64,000 bases of DNA from assembly GCF_937888285.1 (NCBI RefSeq), contig NZ_CALART010000056.1:1-64000 (forward strand), read 5' to 3'. Positions 46,718 through 55,703 of the stretch are shown here, in pieces. The position numbers and the translations under genes were made by a program. This stretch comes from an uncultured Aquimonas sp. Lineage in GTDB: Bacteria > Pseudomonadota > Gammaproteobacteria > Xanthomonadales > Xanthomonadaceae. The number at the start of each line of letters is the position of its first letter. The first letter of the stretch is position 1. The notes beneath the pieces were generated by a model that was given only the letters and a program-made list of their open reading frames with translations, was not told the DNA's origin and ran no database searches.

Positions 46718-47486
46718 GCGCGGCGAGGCGCGGGTGACGGCACTCGCAGGCGGCCCACACACCAGCGCGCCGCGGAGCGGTGCGCGGCAGGCGAACGGCT
46801 CGATCCTCCAAAGCGGTGCGCCGCAGGCGCGCCCTACGCGAACCGACGCGCCGGGATCTGCAGACGCACGGCGTCACTCGCCATCGTAGGGTGCACGTGT
46901 CGCGCACCTTCTGCTTCGTCGCATCGGCGCGTCGCACAACACAACACTCACGGGCCGTGAACTGCAGGTGCCCGGAATCACCCGCCAAAGCGGTGCGCCG
47001 CAGGCGCACCCCACGCGAGCCGACGCGCCGGATTCTGCTGGCGCACGGCGTCACTCGCGGTTGTAGGTGCGCGTGTCGCGCAGCTGCAGCTTCGAACGAC
47101 GCCATGCCTCGACCGAAGCCCCAGTCACCGGGCGCATCAGCCGCGCGCGTCGCCGAGCAAAGCCAGCGCAACGCGCCACGCGTCGCAAGGGCTGCACACG
47201 CCAGCGCTCTCCGCGCACCTCGCGCGCGAACACGACGTGCAAACCTTGCGTCCGACCGCCTCTGACGCCCGCGCAGGACTCGCAAGCAAACGCCCCACGA
47301 ACGGGCGACGCGCACCGCGCCGTGGCTTGTTCCTGACTGTCCGGTAGCGCGACCAAACGCCATTCGCGCCTGCGATGGCGCATCGACAGGCTCATGGCTC
47401 GCGGGCTTCTACGCAGGCCATCGATCCGATGGCGAAGACGAAGACGCTCGCGCGAACACGCCCCTTCCCTGCGCCACGGACATCCC
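46718..47486. other. Repeat-bearing 769-base intergenic region before the TonB receptor
   Basis: It contains two units of the GTGCGCC palindrome family (46808-47085). The right half (47090-47486) shows no repeat or gene I can support. The promoter of the TonB-dependent receptor presumably lies there, but I see no convincing hexamers. Confidence 0.6.
46808..47085. repeat. Two GTGCGCC-family units about 177 bases apart
   Basis: Unit A (from 46808) and unit B (from 46985) both begin CCAAAGCGGTGCGCCGCAGG, share the middle CACGGCGTCACTCGC and end with an inverted relative (TAGGGTGCACGTGTCGCGCA in A). They are REPIN-like pairs of the same superfamily as 24215-24700. Confidence 0.8.
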
Positions 47487-50012
47487 ATGAACCGCATCCA
47501 CCCGCTCGCCCATTCGATCCAGGCGATGCTTGCCGGCGCCCTGCTCGGCATGGCGCCCGCCACCGCGTTTGCCGCCTCGCCGATCGCAGAGGCGGCGCTG
47601 ACCCCTTCGGCCTCCACCGGCGTTGAGGCCTCCACCGGTACTGCTGCTGCCGCATCGACAGCGAAGACCCTGGACGCGGTCGCGGTCACCGGTGCGCGCC
47701 GTCGCGAGGAGGCCGCGCAGGACGTGCCGATTCCGCTCAGCGTGCTGAGCGGCGAAACCCTGACCCGGACCGGCGCCTACAACGTCAGCCGCCTGCAGAA
47801 CATCGTGCCGACCCTGCAGTTCTACTCCAGCAACCCGCGCAATACCGCGGTCAATATCCGCGGCCTGGGCCAGCCCTACGGCCTGACCAATGACGGCATC
47901 GAATCCGGCGTCGGGTTTTATGTCGATGGCGTGCTCTACGCGCGCCCGGCCTCGACCACGCTGGACTTCATCGATGTCGAGCGCATCGAGGTCCTGCGCG
48001 GCCCCCAGGGCACGCTGTTCGGCAAGAACACCACCGCCGGCGCGATCCTGGTCACCACGCGCAAGCCGAGCTTCACCCGCGAGATCGACGTCGAACTCGG
48101 CATCGGCAACGAGGGCTTCCTGCAGAGCAAGGCCTCGCTGTCCGGGCCGCTGGGCGAGAACCTTGCCGGGCGGCTGTCGTTCTCGGGCACCCAGCGCGAT
48201 GGCGTGGTCCGCAACGTCGCCACCCAGCGGGATGTGAATGAACTGAACAACCTCGGCGGCCGCGGCCAGCTGCTGTTCCAGCCCACCGACAACACCGAGG
48301 CCCTGCTGGCCTTCGACTTCACCCGGCAGCGCCCCGAAGGCTATGCGCAGGTGCTGGCCGGCGTGGCACCCACCTGGCGCGGCACGCCGGGCTACGCCTC
48401 CGGGCTGTACGGCATTCCGGCCAATCCCAACGCCAATCCGCGTCGACACTTCTGGGGCATCCTCTCCGAGCTGGGCTATGTGCCCCCGAATGTGGATCCG
48501 GCCACGCGCGAGGTCCGCCCTTTCGACCGGGTGATCGATACCGGCACGCCCTGGCGTTCCGGCAACGAGATCGGTGGCGCCTCGCTCAACATCGACAGCC
48601 AGCTGTGGTCGGGCACGCTGACCTCGACCACCGCCTGGCGCTTCTGGAACTGGGACCCGTCCAACGATCGCGACTACACCGCACTGCAGATCGGCACGCT
48701 GTCGCAGGCGCCGTCCAAGCACGAGCAGTGGACGCAGGAGATCCGCTGGGCGGGCGATCTGTCGTCGGGGCTGAGCGCGGTCTTCGGGGTGTACGGCTTC
48801 GCCCAGAAGCTCAACACCGACCCGGTGCACACCGAAGAGGTCGGCGCCGACTACTTCCGCTTCGTCTGGAACCCCTCGCCGGGCCCCAATGGCAGCCCCA
48901 ACATCGCGCTCTGGGGCCCCGGCGGATCGGTGGTCGGCAACTACTTCGCCGGACAGCGCAGCGAGATCACCTCGCAGCTCGACACCGTCAGCGCGGCCGT
49001 GTTCAGCCAGCTCGACTGGGCGATCAGCGAGCGCCTGCATCTGCTGCCCGGGCTGCGCCTCAACTACGACAGAAAGGAAGTCGACTTTCAGCAGCGCGCC
49101 GTCAACATCCCCGTGCTTCCCGCCGGCTCTCCGACGCCGCCGGCCGCGGCCTACAGCAACCAGACGGCACAGCGCGAAGACGACGACACCAACGTCTCGG
49201 GCCAGCTGACCCTGGCCTACAGGTCGAGCGAGAGCCTCAACTACTACGCCAGCTTCGCGACCGCGTTCAAGTCGATCGGCATCAACCTGGGCGGCGGCCC
49301 GGCGATCGAGATTCCCCCCGAAGACGTGCGCCACATCGAGATCGGCCTGAAGAGCAGCCCGCTGCCGGGGGTCAAGGCCAATCTGAGCGCCTACAACACC
49401 GACGTCGAGAACTATCAGACCCAGGTGCTGGTGGTCGGCAACCCGCGACCGGTGATCGCCAGTGCCGACAAGGTGCGCGTGCGCGGCCTCGAATTCGACG
49501 GCAGCTGGGAGATCGGCGAAGCCCTGTCGCTGTACACCGCGCTCGCCTACACCGACGGCCGCTATGTGTCCTTCCCGAACGCGCCGCTGCCGCTCGAACT
49601 GACCGGCTACACGGCGCCCTCGGGACTGCCGCAGGTGGACGTGTCGGGGCTGCGGCTGCCGGGCATCTCGAAGTGGTCGGGCTCCCTCGGCGGCGAGTAC
49701 CGCGGCCGCGGTCGATTCCTCGGTGAGGCCGGCGCCTGGTTCACCGGCGCGGATCTGTTCGCGCGCAGCGGCTTTTCCTCCAGCGCGACGCCGTCGGAAT
49801 TCCTCAATGTGCCGGGCTACAGCCTGCTGAACCTGCGGGTCGGCTTCGCCGCGGACAGCGGCTGGTCGGCCTACCTGTGGGCACGCAACGCCCTGGATCG
49901 CGACTATGTCGAGCTGCTGCAGGCCGCACCGGCAGGCCAGGGCGCCGGCCATTACGGCGCCCAGCTCGGCGACCCGCGTGCGTTCGGGTTGAGTCTGCGC
50001 TTCGCGCTGTAG
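47487..50012 (+). CDS. TonB-dependent outer-membrane receptor
   Basis: An 841-residue outer-membrane transporter. A signal peptide ends near AFAA (residue 31). The TonB box is TLDAVAVTG, about residues 58-66. The plug has RLQNIVPTLQFYSSNPRNT and NIRGLG, then IEVLRGPQGTLFGKNTTAG; the rest is a 22-strand barrel ending in an aromatic-rich LSLRFAL. The ligand is not readable. The neighbouring sulfur genes suggest a sulfur compound, and iron chelates are the default alternative. A weak GGA ribosome site precedes the ATG at 47487. The M36 peptidase starts 88 bases downstream. Confidence 0.92.
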   Translation: MNRIHPLAHSIQAMLAGALLGMAPATAFAASPIAEAALTPSASTGVEASTGTAAAASTAKTLDAVAVTGARRREEAAQDVPIPLSVLSGETLTRTGAYNVSRLQNIVPTLQFYSSNPRNTAVNIRGLGQPYGLTNDGIESGVGFYVDGVLYARPASTTLDFIDVERIEVLRGPQGTLFGKNTTAGAILVTTRKPSFTREIDVELGIGNEGFLQSKASLSGPLGENLAGRLSFSGTQRDGVVRNVATQRDVNELNNLGGRGQLLFQPTDNTEALLAFDFTRQRPEGYAQVLAGVAPTWRGTPGYASGLYGIPANPNANPRRHFWGILSELGYVPPNVDPATREVRPFDRVIDTGTPWRSGNEIGGASLNIDSQLWSGTLTSTTAWRFWNWDPSNDRDYTALQIGTLSQAPSKHEQWTQEIRWAGDLSSGLSAVFGVYGFAQKLNTDPVHTEEVGADYFRFVWNPSPGPNGSPNIALWGPGGSVVGNYFAGQRSEITSQLDTVSAAVFSQLDWAISERLHLLPGLRLNYDRKEVDFQQRAVNIPVLPAGSPTPPAAAYSNQTAQREDDDTNVSGQLTLAYRSSESLNYYASFATAFKSIGINLGGGPAIEIPPEDVRHIEIGLKSSPLPGVKANLSAYNTDVENYQTQVLVVGNPRPVIASADKVRVRGLEFDGSWEIGEALSLYTALAYTDGRYVSFPNAPLPLELTGYTAPSGLPQVDVSGLRLPGISKWSGSLGGEYRGRGRFLGEAGAWFTGADLFARSGFSSSATPSEFLNVPGYSLLNLRVGFAADSGWSAYLWARNALDRDYVELLQAAPAGQGAGHYGAQLGDPRAFGLSLRFAL

Positions 50013-50100
50013 TGCGGGCGGGGCAAGGCCGGCCTCCAAGTCAGTGGATCGCAGGGTCGCGGGCCGACGCTGACACGGCCAGCACGCAGGGCGATGGAAC

Positions 50101-53100
50101 ATGGCATCGTTCCGCTTCGCTCCCCGTGGCCCTCGGATCCTGCAGATGCCCGCATCGCTTTCGAGCCCTCGCGTCGCCGCCCGTCGACTCGCCCATGGCC
50201 TCTGGCTAGCGCTGGCAGCTGCAGGCGCAGCGGGAGCAACGGCCGCATCTGCCACCGCCGCTGCAGTCAAGCCTGACATCGCCGTGCAGGCGGATGCCGA
50301 CCTGCGCCTGCAGGCCCTGCCCTGGCGCGTCGATCAGCGCAGCGCTGCGCCTACCAGCGCCGAGGCTGCGACCTCGATCGCGCTGGGCTTCCTGGGATCC
50401 TCCGCGGCGATCACCGCGGTTCCGGGCGCCGACCAGCTGCGGCGCATCGACGCCCAGCGCCTGCGCAGCGGCGCCTGGCTGCTGCGCTTCGCACCCTATC
50501 TTGAGGGCATCGAGATCTTCGGCGAGCGCGTCAGCCTGCTGATCGATGCCGAGGGCCGCGTGCGCGCCAGCACCGGCGGCGGCCGCGGCGGTTCGGGTGA
50601 TCGATCGCGCGCACCCGCGAACTGGACGCTGCAGGCCAGCGAGGCCGCTGCACGCGCACTTGGGCCATGGGGCTTCGATCCGGCCCAGCTGTCCGGGGCG
50701 TGGCAGCCAGTGGCCGAGCCAAGCCGCGGCCGCGGCGCCTTCCAGCGCCTGGAGCTGGCGCTGATGCTGCGGCGCGGACCGAGCGGCGCTGAGCTCACCG
50801 AGCCGGCACGCACCAAGCCGGTCTGGTTCCGTCACCGCGGACAGCTGCGCCCGGCCTGGTACGTCGAGACCGCCGTGCTGCCCGCGCAGGGACCGCTGCG
50901 CAGCGAACATCACGCTGCGATTGTCGATGCCGCCGACGGCGCCCTGCATCTGCGCCAGTCGCTGTCGGCACACGCCAGCTTCCTCTGGCAGGCCTATGCC
51001 GAAACCACGGGCGACAAGCGACCGCAGCCGGGGCCGCAGGGCCGCGCCGACACGCCGCACCCCACCGCCCTGCCCGATGGTTTCTCACCGGCACTGATCG
51101 AGCCGGTCCGCGTCGAGCTGGCGCAGGCGCCGCTGTCCAGCGTCTGGCCGGGCTTCGAGTTCAGCGACCCCTGGCTGCGCGTTCGCGACTTCGAGACCCG
51201 CGGCAACAACGTCGACGCCTACGCCGACCTCAATCCACCGGACGGCTTCAGCGAAGGCGACATCCGCGCCCAGCTCAGCGGCCCGCTGAGCTTCGCGCCG
51301 GGCTACTCGCTGCAGCTGCCGCCGGACTTCGACAAGCCGCAGATCGAGGCGGGCGTCGTCAACGCCTTCTACCTCACCAACTACCTGCACGACTGGTTCT
51401 ACCCCGCCGGCTTCGACGAAGCCGCCGGCAATGCGCAGATGTCGAACTTCGAGCGCGGCGGCCTGGAGTTCGACGAGATGCGGGTGGAAACCCTGGACTT
51501 CTCGGGCGTGGACAACGCCAACATGGTCACGCCGGCCGATGGCGCGTCCCCAAGGCTGCAGCTGTTCCGCTTCCGCGGACCGCAAGTCGCCGCGCTGCAG
51601 GTGGCCGCGCAGACGCCGCTGCGCGTGCAGACCGCGCGGTTCGGGCCGCAGGACTATCAGCTCACCGCGGCGCTGGCGCTGGCTGACGACGGCAGCGGCG
51701 AGCCGCGGGACGGCTGCGAGCCGCTGCAGGGCAGCCATGCCGGCCAAGCCGTGCTGATGGAACGCGGCAGCTGCACCTTTGCACAGAAAGCGCTCAATGC
51801 GCAGGCGGCGGGTGCTGCGGCCGCGCTGATCTACGACAGCGAACCCGCGGGCTGGCCGAGCATGGCGGGCGATGCGCAGGGCGTGAACATTCCGGCGCAG
51901 GGCCTGAGCCGGGCGGATGGACTTGCGCTGATCGGACAGCTGGCACAGGCGCCTGTGAATGTCACCCTTCGCGCCGAGCGCCTGCCGGATCGCGATGCGG
52001 CCATGGACGCAGCCATCGTCGCCCACGAGTGGGGCCACTTCATCAGCAGCCGCCTGATCGGCGATGGCGCGGGCCTGTCCAACCACCAGTCGCGCGCGAT
52101 GGGCGAAGGCTGGGCCGACTTCCACGCCCTGCTGCTGCTGGTGCGCGCCGAGGATGCGCTGACCGCAGCAGGCACCGACTTCGCCGGCAGCTATGGGGTG
52201 ATGAACTTCGTCAGCGCCGGACGCATGCCGAGCTTCAGCCCCGATGCCAGCTACTTCGGCATCCGCCGATTTCCCTATTCGACCCGCCGCGCGATCAACC
52301 CACTCGAGTTCCAGCACATCGCCAGCAACGCCCAGCTGCCGGGCAGCGCGCCACGCACGCCGGCCGAGCTCTCCAGCGACAACTCCTCGGTGCACAACGC
52401 TGGCGAGGTCTGGGCCAGCATGCTCTGGGACTGCTATGCCGGGCTGCTGCGCGAAACGCTGCCGCCCAATCCTCGCTACGACTTCTTCGAAGCGCAGCGA
52501 CGCATGAGCGAATATCTCGTTGCCGCCTACAAGCTCACGCCGAACGCGCCCACCTACACCGAGGCGCGCGACGCACTGCTGATGGTGATGGCGGCCTCCG
52601 ATCTCGACGACCTGCGCATCTGCGGCGCGACCTTTGCGGCCCGCGGCGCCGGCCTGCGCGCAAGGGCGCCGAGCCGCCTGAGCCTGACCCTGCAGGGGGT
52701 GCAGCCCAGCCGGATCGACGGCGGCGATCTCAAGGTCGACGCCATCGAACTGCTGGAGGCCGACAGCTGCGATGGCGACGGCGTGCTGGACCCCGGCGAA
52801 ACCGGCAGCCTGCGCCTCACCCTGCGCAATTCGGGCACGCAGTCGCTGGCCGCGAGCGACGTCGTGGTCAGCGCAGGCGCGAGCCGGCTGGTGTTCACCG
52901 AGGGCACCCAGCGGCCGCTGCCGCCCACCCGGCCGCAGCAGCAGGTGCAGGTCGAGTTCGCGGTCGCGCTTGATCGCGGCAGCGGCCTGCAGGCGATCAC
53001 CGTCGAGGCGGTGCCCGATGATCCGGCGATCGGATTCGCCACCGGCGAAGCGCGCAGTGAGGCCTTCGCGGTGGACTTCGACCTGCGCGATTTCGTCAGC

Positions 53101-53739
53101 CGCAGCGACGGCTTCGACAGCCCGCGCCTGGTGTGGACGCCGGCACAGGACGAAGGCCTGGACCCGCAGCTCGTCGGCTGGCGGCGGCGCGCGCTCGACG
53201 CCCTCGAATGGGTGCTGCACGGGCCGGACTTCGGCACCGAGGGCCAGGCCTGGGTGGAATCGCCGACGCTGGTGGTCAGCACCAGCACCGACTTCAGCAT
53301 CGAGTTCAGCGCGCGCTACAGCTTCGAGGCTGACAACAGCACCGCCTACGACGGCGGCGTCATCGAACTGAGCCTCGACGAGGGCCAGACCTGGCAGGAC
53401 GTGTCGACGCGTGGCGCGCTCAGTCCGGCCTACGGCGGCGAACTGTCCGACTGCTGCGACAACCCGCTGGCCGGGCGCGCGGCCTTCGTCGGCAACAGTC
53501 CTGGCTGGCCGAATACCTTCACCCCGCATCGCATCGACTTCGGGCGCAGCCTTGAAGGCCAGCAGGTGCGCCTGCGCTTCCTGGTCGCCACCGATGCGGC
53601 GGTATCCGCGCCGGGCTGGGAAATCGACGAGGTGCGGGCGATCGGCATCGACAACACGCCGTTTCCGCAGCGCGTGCCGCAGGCCACCGCGTGTACCCTG
53701 AGCGGCCGTTTCAGCGATGGCTTCGAGGAGCGCCCCTGA
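50101..53739 (+). CDS. Secreted M36-family (fungalysin-like) metallopeptidase with PA domain
   Basis: A 1212-residue exported zinc protease. A signal peptide (hydrophobic part about residues 33-50) is followed by an FTP-like propeptide. The M36 catalytic domain has the zinc motif HEWGH at 642-646, with the third ligand E669 in GEGWADFHALLL. A PA domain is inserted before it (about residues 530-625, MERGSCTFAQKALNAQAAG). The C-terminal 300 residues are beta-rich, with a DPGETGSL-type repeat. The protein ends CTLSGRFSDGFEERP; a terminal xDGFE tail is something I have seen on many secreted Lysobacterales proteins. An ATG at 50146 is an alternative start. Confidence 0.9.
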   Translation: MASFRFAPRGPRILQMPASLSSPRVAARRLAHGLWLALAAAGAAGATAASATAAAVKPDIAVQADADLRLQALPWRVDQRSAAPTSAEAATSIALGFLGSSAAITAVPGADQLRRIDAQRLRSGAWLLRFAPYLEGIEIFGERVSLLIDAEGRVRASTGGGRGGSGDRSRAPANWTLQASEAAARALGPWGFDPAQLSGAWQPVAEPSRGRGAFQRLELALMLRRGPSGAELTEPARTKPVWFRHRGQLRPAWYVETAVLPAQGPLRSEHHAAIVDAADGALHLRQSLSAHASFLWQAYAETTGDKRPQPGPQGRADTPHPTALPDGFSPALIEPVRVELAQAPLSSVWPGFEFSDPWLRVRDFETRGNNVDAYADLNPPDGFSEGDIRAQLSGPLSFAPGYSLQLPPDFDKPQIEAGVVNAFYLTNYLHDWFYPAGFDEAAGNAQMSNFERGGLEFDEMRVETLDFSGVDNANMVTPADGASPRLQLFRFRGPQVAALQVAAQTPLRVQTARFGPQDYQLTAALALADDGSGEPRDGCEPLQGSHAGQAVLMERGSCTFAQKALNAQAAGAAAALIYDSEPAGWPSMAGDAQGVNIPAQGLSRADGLALIGQLAQAPVNVTLRAERLPDRDAAMDAAIVAHEWGHFISSRLIGDGAGLSNHQSRAMGEGWADFHALLLLVRAEDALTAAGTDFAGSYGVMNFVSAGRMPSFSPDASYFGIRRFPYSTRRAINPLEFQHIASNAQLPGSAPRTPAELSSDNSSVHNAGEVWASMLWDCYAGLLRETLPPNPRYDFFEAQRRMSEYLVAAYKLTPNAPTYTEARDALLMVMAASDLDDLRICGATFAARGAGLRARAPSRLSLTLQGVQPSRIDGGDLKVDAIELLEADSCDGDGVLDPGETGSLRLTLRNSGTQSLAASDVVVSAGASRLVFTEGTQRPLPPTRPQQQVQVEFAVALDRGSGLQAITVEAVPDDPAIGFATGEARSEAFAVDFDLRDFVSRSDGFDSPRLVWTPAQDEGLDPQLVGWRRRALDALEWVLHGPDFGTEGQAWVESPTLVVSTSTDFSIEFSARYSFEADNSTAYDGGVIELSLDEGQTWQDVSTRGALSPAYGGELSDCCDNPLAGRAAFVGNSPGWPNTFTPHRIDFGRSLEGQQVRLRFLVATDAAVSAPGWEIDEVRAIGIDNTPFPQRVPQATACTLSGRFSDGFEERP

Positions 53740-54161
53740 TGAACGCGAACACGCCGACGCGTCGATTGCGCCCTGAACTCTGGCTGCTGGCCGTGGCCTG
53801 CGTGCTGCTGGCGGCCCAGGCCGGCTTCCATCTGCTCGCCTATCCGCGACTGGACCAGGGCCTGATCGACTTGAGCGCGGTCGGCGCGGAGCAGCCCCTG
53901 CCCAGCTTCGACGTGCTGCGCGGGGCCTGGATCCTGTACGCCGTGCACCTGCTGATCGCCTCGCTGCTGTGCGCGGCCTGCGCGCTGGCGCCGCGCCTGT
54001 TCGGCCGCGGCCCGCGCATCGCCCTGGTGGTGTGGCTGGGGTTGGACACGCTGCTGCTGTTCTACTTCGTCGGCCCGTTCCTGGGCAGCGTGCTGATGGC
54101 GATCAGCGCCAGCGCGGTCGCCGCGGCGGCACTGCTGCCGGCGCAGCGCGACGAGTCATAG
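53739..54161 (+). CDS. Small hypothetical membrane protein coupled to the M36 peptidase
   Basis: A 140-residue protein with about four hydrophobic segments (residues about 14-32, 56-85, 90-106 and 108-132). I do not recognise the family. Its ATG shares one base with the peptidase stop codon (TGATG), so it is made only by coupled translation. That points to a role in export, folding or activation of the peptidase, but this is inference. Its TAG stop codon lies at the left edge of a GGTGGGCCC repeat. Confidence 0.72.
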   Translation: MNANTPTRRLRPELWLLAVACVLLAAQAGFHLLAYPRLDQGLIDLSAVGAEQPLPSFDVLRGAWILYAVHLLIASLLCAACALAPRLFGRGPRIALVVWLGLDTLLLFYFVGPFLGSVLMAISASAVAAAALLPAQRDES

Positions 54162-54357
54162 GGCGGGCCCTGGCCCACCGTGGTCTGCAACCTCGCCTGG
54201 TCCATGCGTGCGTGGCATCCACGCCTATGGTGGGCCGGGGCCCACCCTATGAATCGCGGTGATGTGGGAGGGCATCGAACATCCCGGTTTGCCCACATTC
54301 TGGGCCGGCAATGCCCATCCGATCTTCCGCAGACCATAGGGTGGGCCCTGGCCCACC
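54161..54357. repeat. Cluster of three GGTGGGCCC palindromes
   Basis: GGGCGGGCCCTGGCCCACC (54161-54179), GGTGGGCCGGGGCCCACC followed by CTATG (54229-54246) and GGGTGGGCCCTGGCCCACC (54339-54357), alternating in orientation as judged by their CATAGGG/CCCTATG ends. The same family occurs at 29975-30119 and 30677. Confidence 0.85.
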
Positions 54358-54613
54358 ATGAGCCCAGCGCCTGCCTCACTTCGCTGGTTGCACATCGAGT
54401 CGCGATGTCCTCCAACGCCGGCCCACACGGATGGGGGGCTGCGCCCGCCGTGCGCTCAAGGCCCACCGGCAGCTTCGGCCGCGCTCCACCGCCCCCAAGC
54501 CGCGCTTCGAGGCCACATGCTCGCTCCGCATTGATGTCGGATGACGGAAGATTCGCAGCTGCATCTTCGCGGCATCACCCGGCCCTGATGCATCACACCG
54601 ATAACAAAAGCCC
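54162..54613. other. Intergenic region with repeat cluster, upstream of wrbA
   Basis: Past the three palindromes (to 54357) the remaining 250 bases show no gene or repeat that I can support. The promoter of the wrbA-DUF2069 pair presumably lies there. Confidence 0.55.
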
Positions 54614-55213
54614 ATGCCCGACATCCTGATCCTCTACTACAGCCGCAGCGGCAGCGTGGCCCAGCTGGCGCGGCAGATCGCCCGCGGCGTCGATGAAGTA
54701 CCGGGCATGGCCGCGCGCCTGCGCACGGTGCCGCCAGTCGCACCGGTCACGCAGACGGCCGCCCCGCCCGAACCCGAAGACGGCGCGCCCTACGTCGAGC
54801 GCAGCGATCTCGCCGACTGCGCAGGCCTGATCCTCGGCAGCCCCACCCGCTTCGGCAACATGGCGGCACCGCTCAAGCACTTCCTCGATTCGCTGGGCGC
54901 GGAATGGGCCTCGGGCACGCTCGTCGGCAAGCCGGCCGCGGTGTTCACCTCGACCGCCTCGATGCACGGCGGCCAGGAATCGACCCTGCTGAGCATGCTG
55001 GTCCCGCTGCTGCACCACGGCATGCTGATCACCGGCATCCCCTTCACCGAAGCCGCGCTCAGCACCACGACAACAGGCGGCACGCCCTACGGCGCCAGCC
55101 ACTGGACCGGCCACGAAGGACACACCCAGCCCAGCGAGGACGAGCGCCAGCTGGCGCGCGCACTCGGGCGGCGCGTGGCCCTGATCGCGCACAAGCTCGG
55201 AGCCGGCGCATGA
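54614..55213 (+). CDS. wrbA: NAD(P)H:quinone oxidoreductase, WrbA type
   Basis: A 199-residue flavodoxin-fold enzyme that reduces quinones by two electrons with FMN. The FMN phosphate loop is YYSRSGSVAQLA (residues 8-19), then GSPTRFGNMAAPLKHFLD and TASMHGGQESTLLSML, all typical of WrbA. Length matches E. coli WrbA (198). Its stop overlaps the start of the DUF2069 gene by four bases. Confidence 0.94.
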   Translation: MPDILILYYSRSGSVAQLARQIARGVDEVPGMAARLRTVPPVAPVTQTAAPPEPEDGAPYVERSDLADCAGLILGSPTRFGNMAAPLKHFLDSLGAEWASGTLVGKPAAVFTSTASMHGGQESTLLSMLVPLLHHGMLITGIPFTEAALSTTTTGGTPYGASHWTGHEGHTQPSEDERQLARALGRRVALIAHKLGAGA

Positions 55214-55656
55214 CCTTGGAATCCGCCAACCCCAACCTGTTCGATGAGAACGCGAGCCCGGTGCCCGACCACATCGGCCGCAGCGCCTGGCGCATCGGCG
55301 TGGTGCTGCTGTGGGCGCTGATCGCCCTGCAGCTGGCCTGGTATCTGGTGCTGCTGCCGCCGGCGCGGGTCAGCCCCTGGCTGCCGCTGGCCTTCCTCGG
55401 CCTGCCGCTGCTGATTCCGGCGCTGTGCGCGCTGGCGCAGATGAAGAAGGCCCTGTTCTGGGCCGGCTTCATCGCCATGTTCCACTTCACCCACGGGGTG
55501 ATGGAGGCCTGGACCGTGCCCGCCGCGCTGTGGCCGGGGCTGATCGAAGCGGCACTCGCCGCGGGCGTCTGCTGTGCCGCGGCCTGGCACGGCCTGTCGC
55601 GGCGCATCTACTGGCGCAAGCTGGTGAACGCCGCGAGCGAAGAGGCAGGAGCCTGA
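55210..55656 (+). CDS. DUF2069 membrane protein
   Basis: A 148-residue inner-membrane protein with four hydrophobic helices. The family marks are PLLIPALCALAQMKKALFW and FHFTHGVMEAW. The start codon overlaps the wrbA stop (ATGA at 55210-55213), so the pair is translationally coupled. DUF2069 next to wrbA is, as I recall, a common gammaproteobacterial arrangement. The function is unknown. Confidence 0.9.
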   Translation: MTLESANPNLFDENASPVPDHIGRSAWRIGVVLLWALIALQLAWYLVLLPPARVSPWLPLAFLGLPLLIPALCALAQMKKALFWAGFIAMFHFTHGVMEAWTVPAALWPGLIEAALAAGVCCAAAWHGLSRRIYWRKLVNAASEEAGA

Positions 55657-55666
55657 GGCCAGCCCG

Positions 55667-55672
55667 TATAAT
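55667..55672 (+). promoter_or_regulatory. Perfect -10 box TATAAT
   Basis: TATAAT lies 31 bases before the asparaginase-like start and 10 bases after the DUF2069 stop, within CCCGTATAAT. No good -35 is visible at the usual distance. In such GC-rich sequence a perfect hexamer stands out, so it probably drives the asparaginase-like gene. Confidence 0.5.
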
Positions 55673-55703
55673 TCGCGGCCTCCCCGCGTCATACGGCCTC
55701 GCC

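Noticed and set aside
47409..50279. A 956-codon open frame on the minus strand
   Set aside because: Shadow of the TonB-dependent receptor; no motifs.
51085..53529. An 814-codon open frame on the minus strand
   Set aside because: Shadow of the M36 peptidase, which has a full catalytic motif set on the plus strand.
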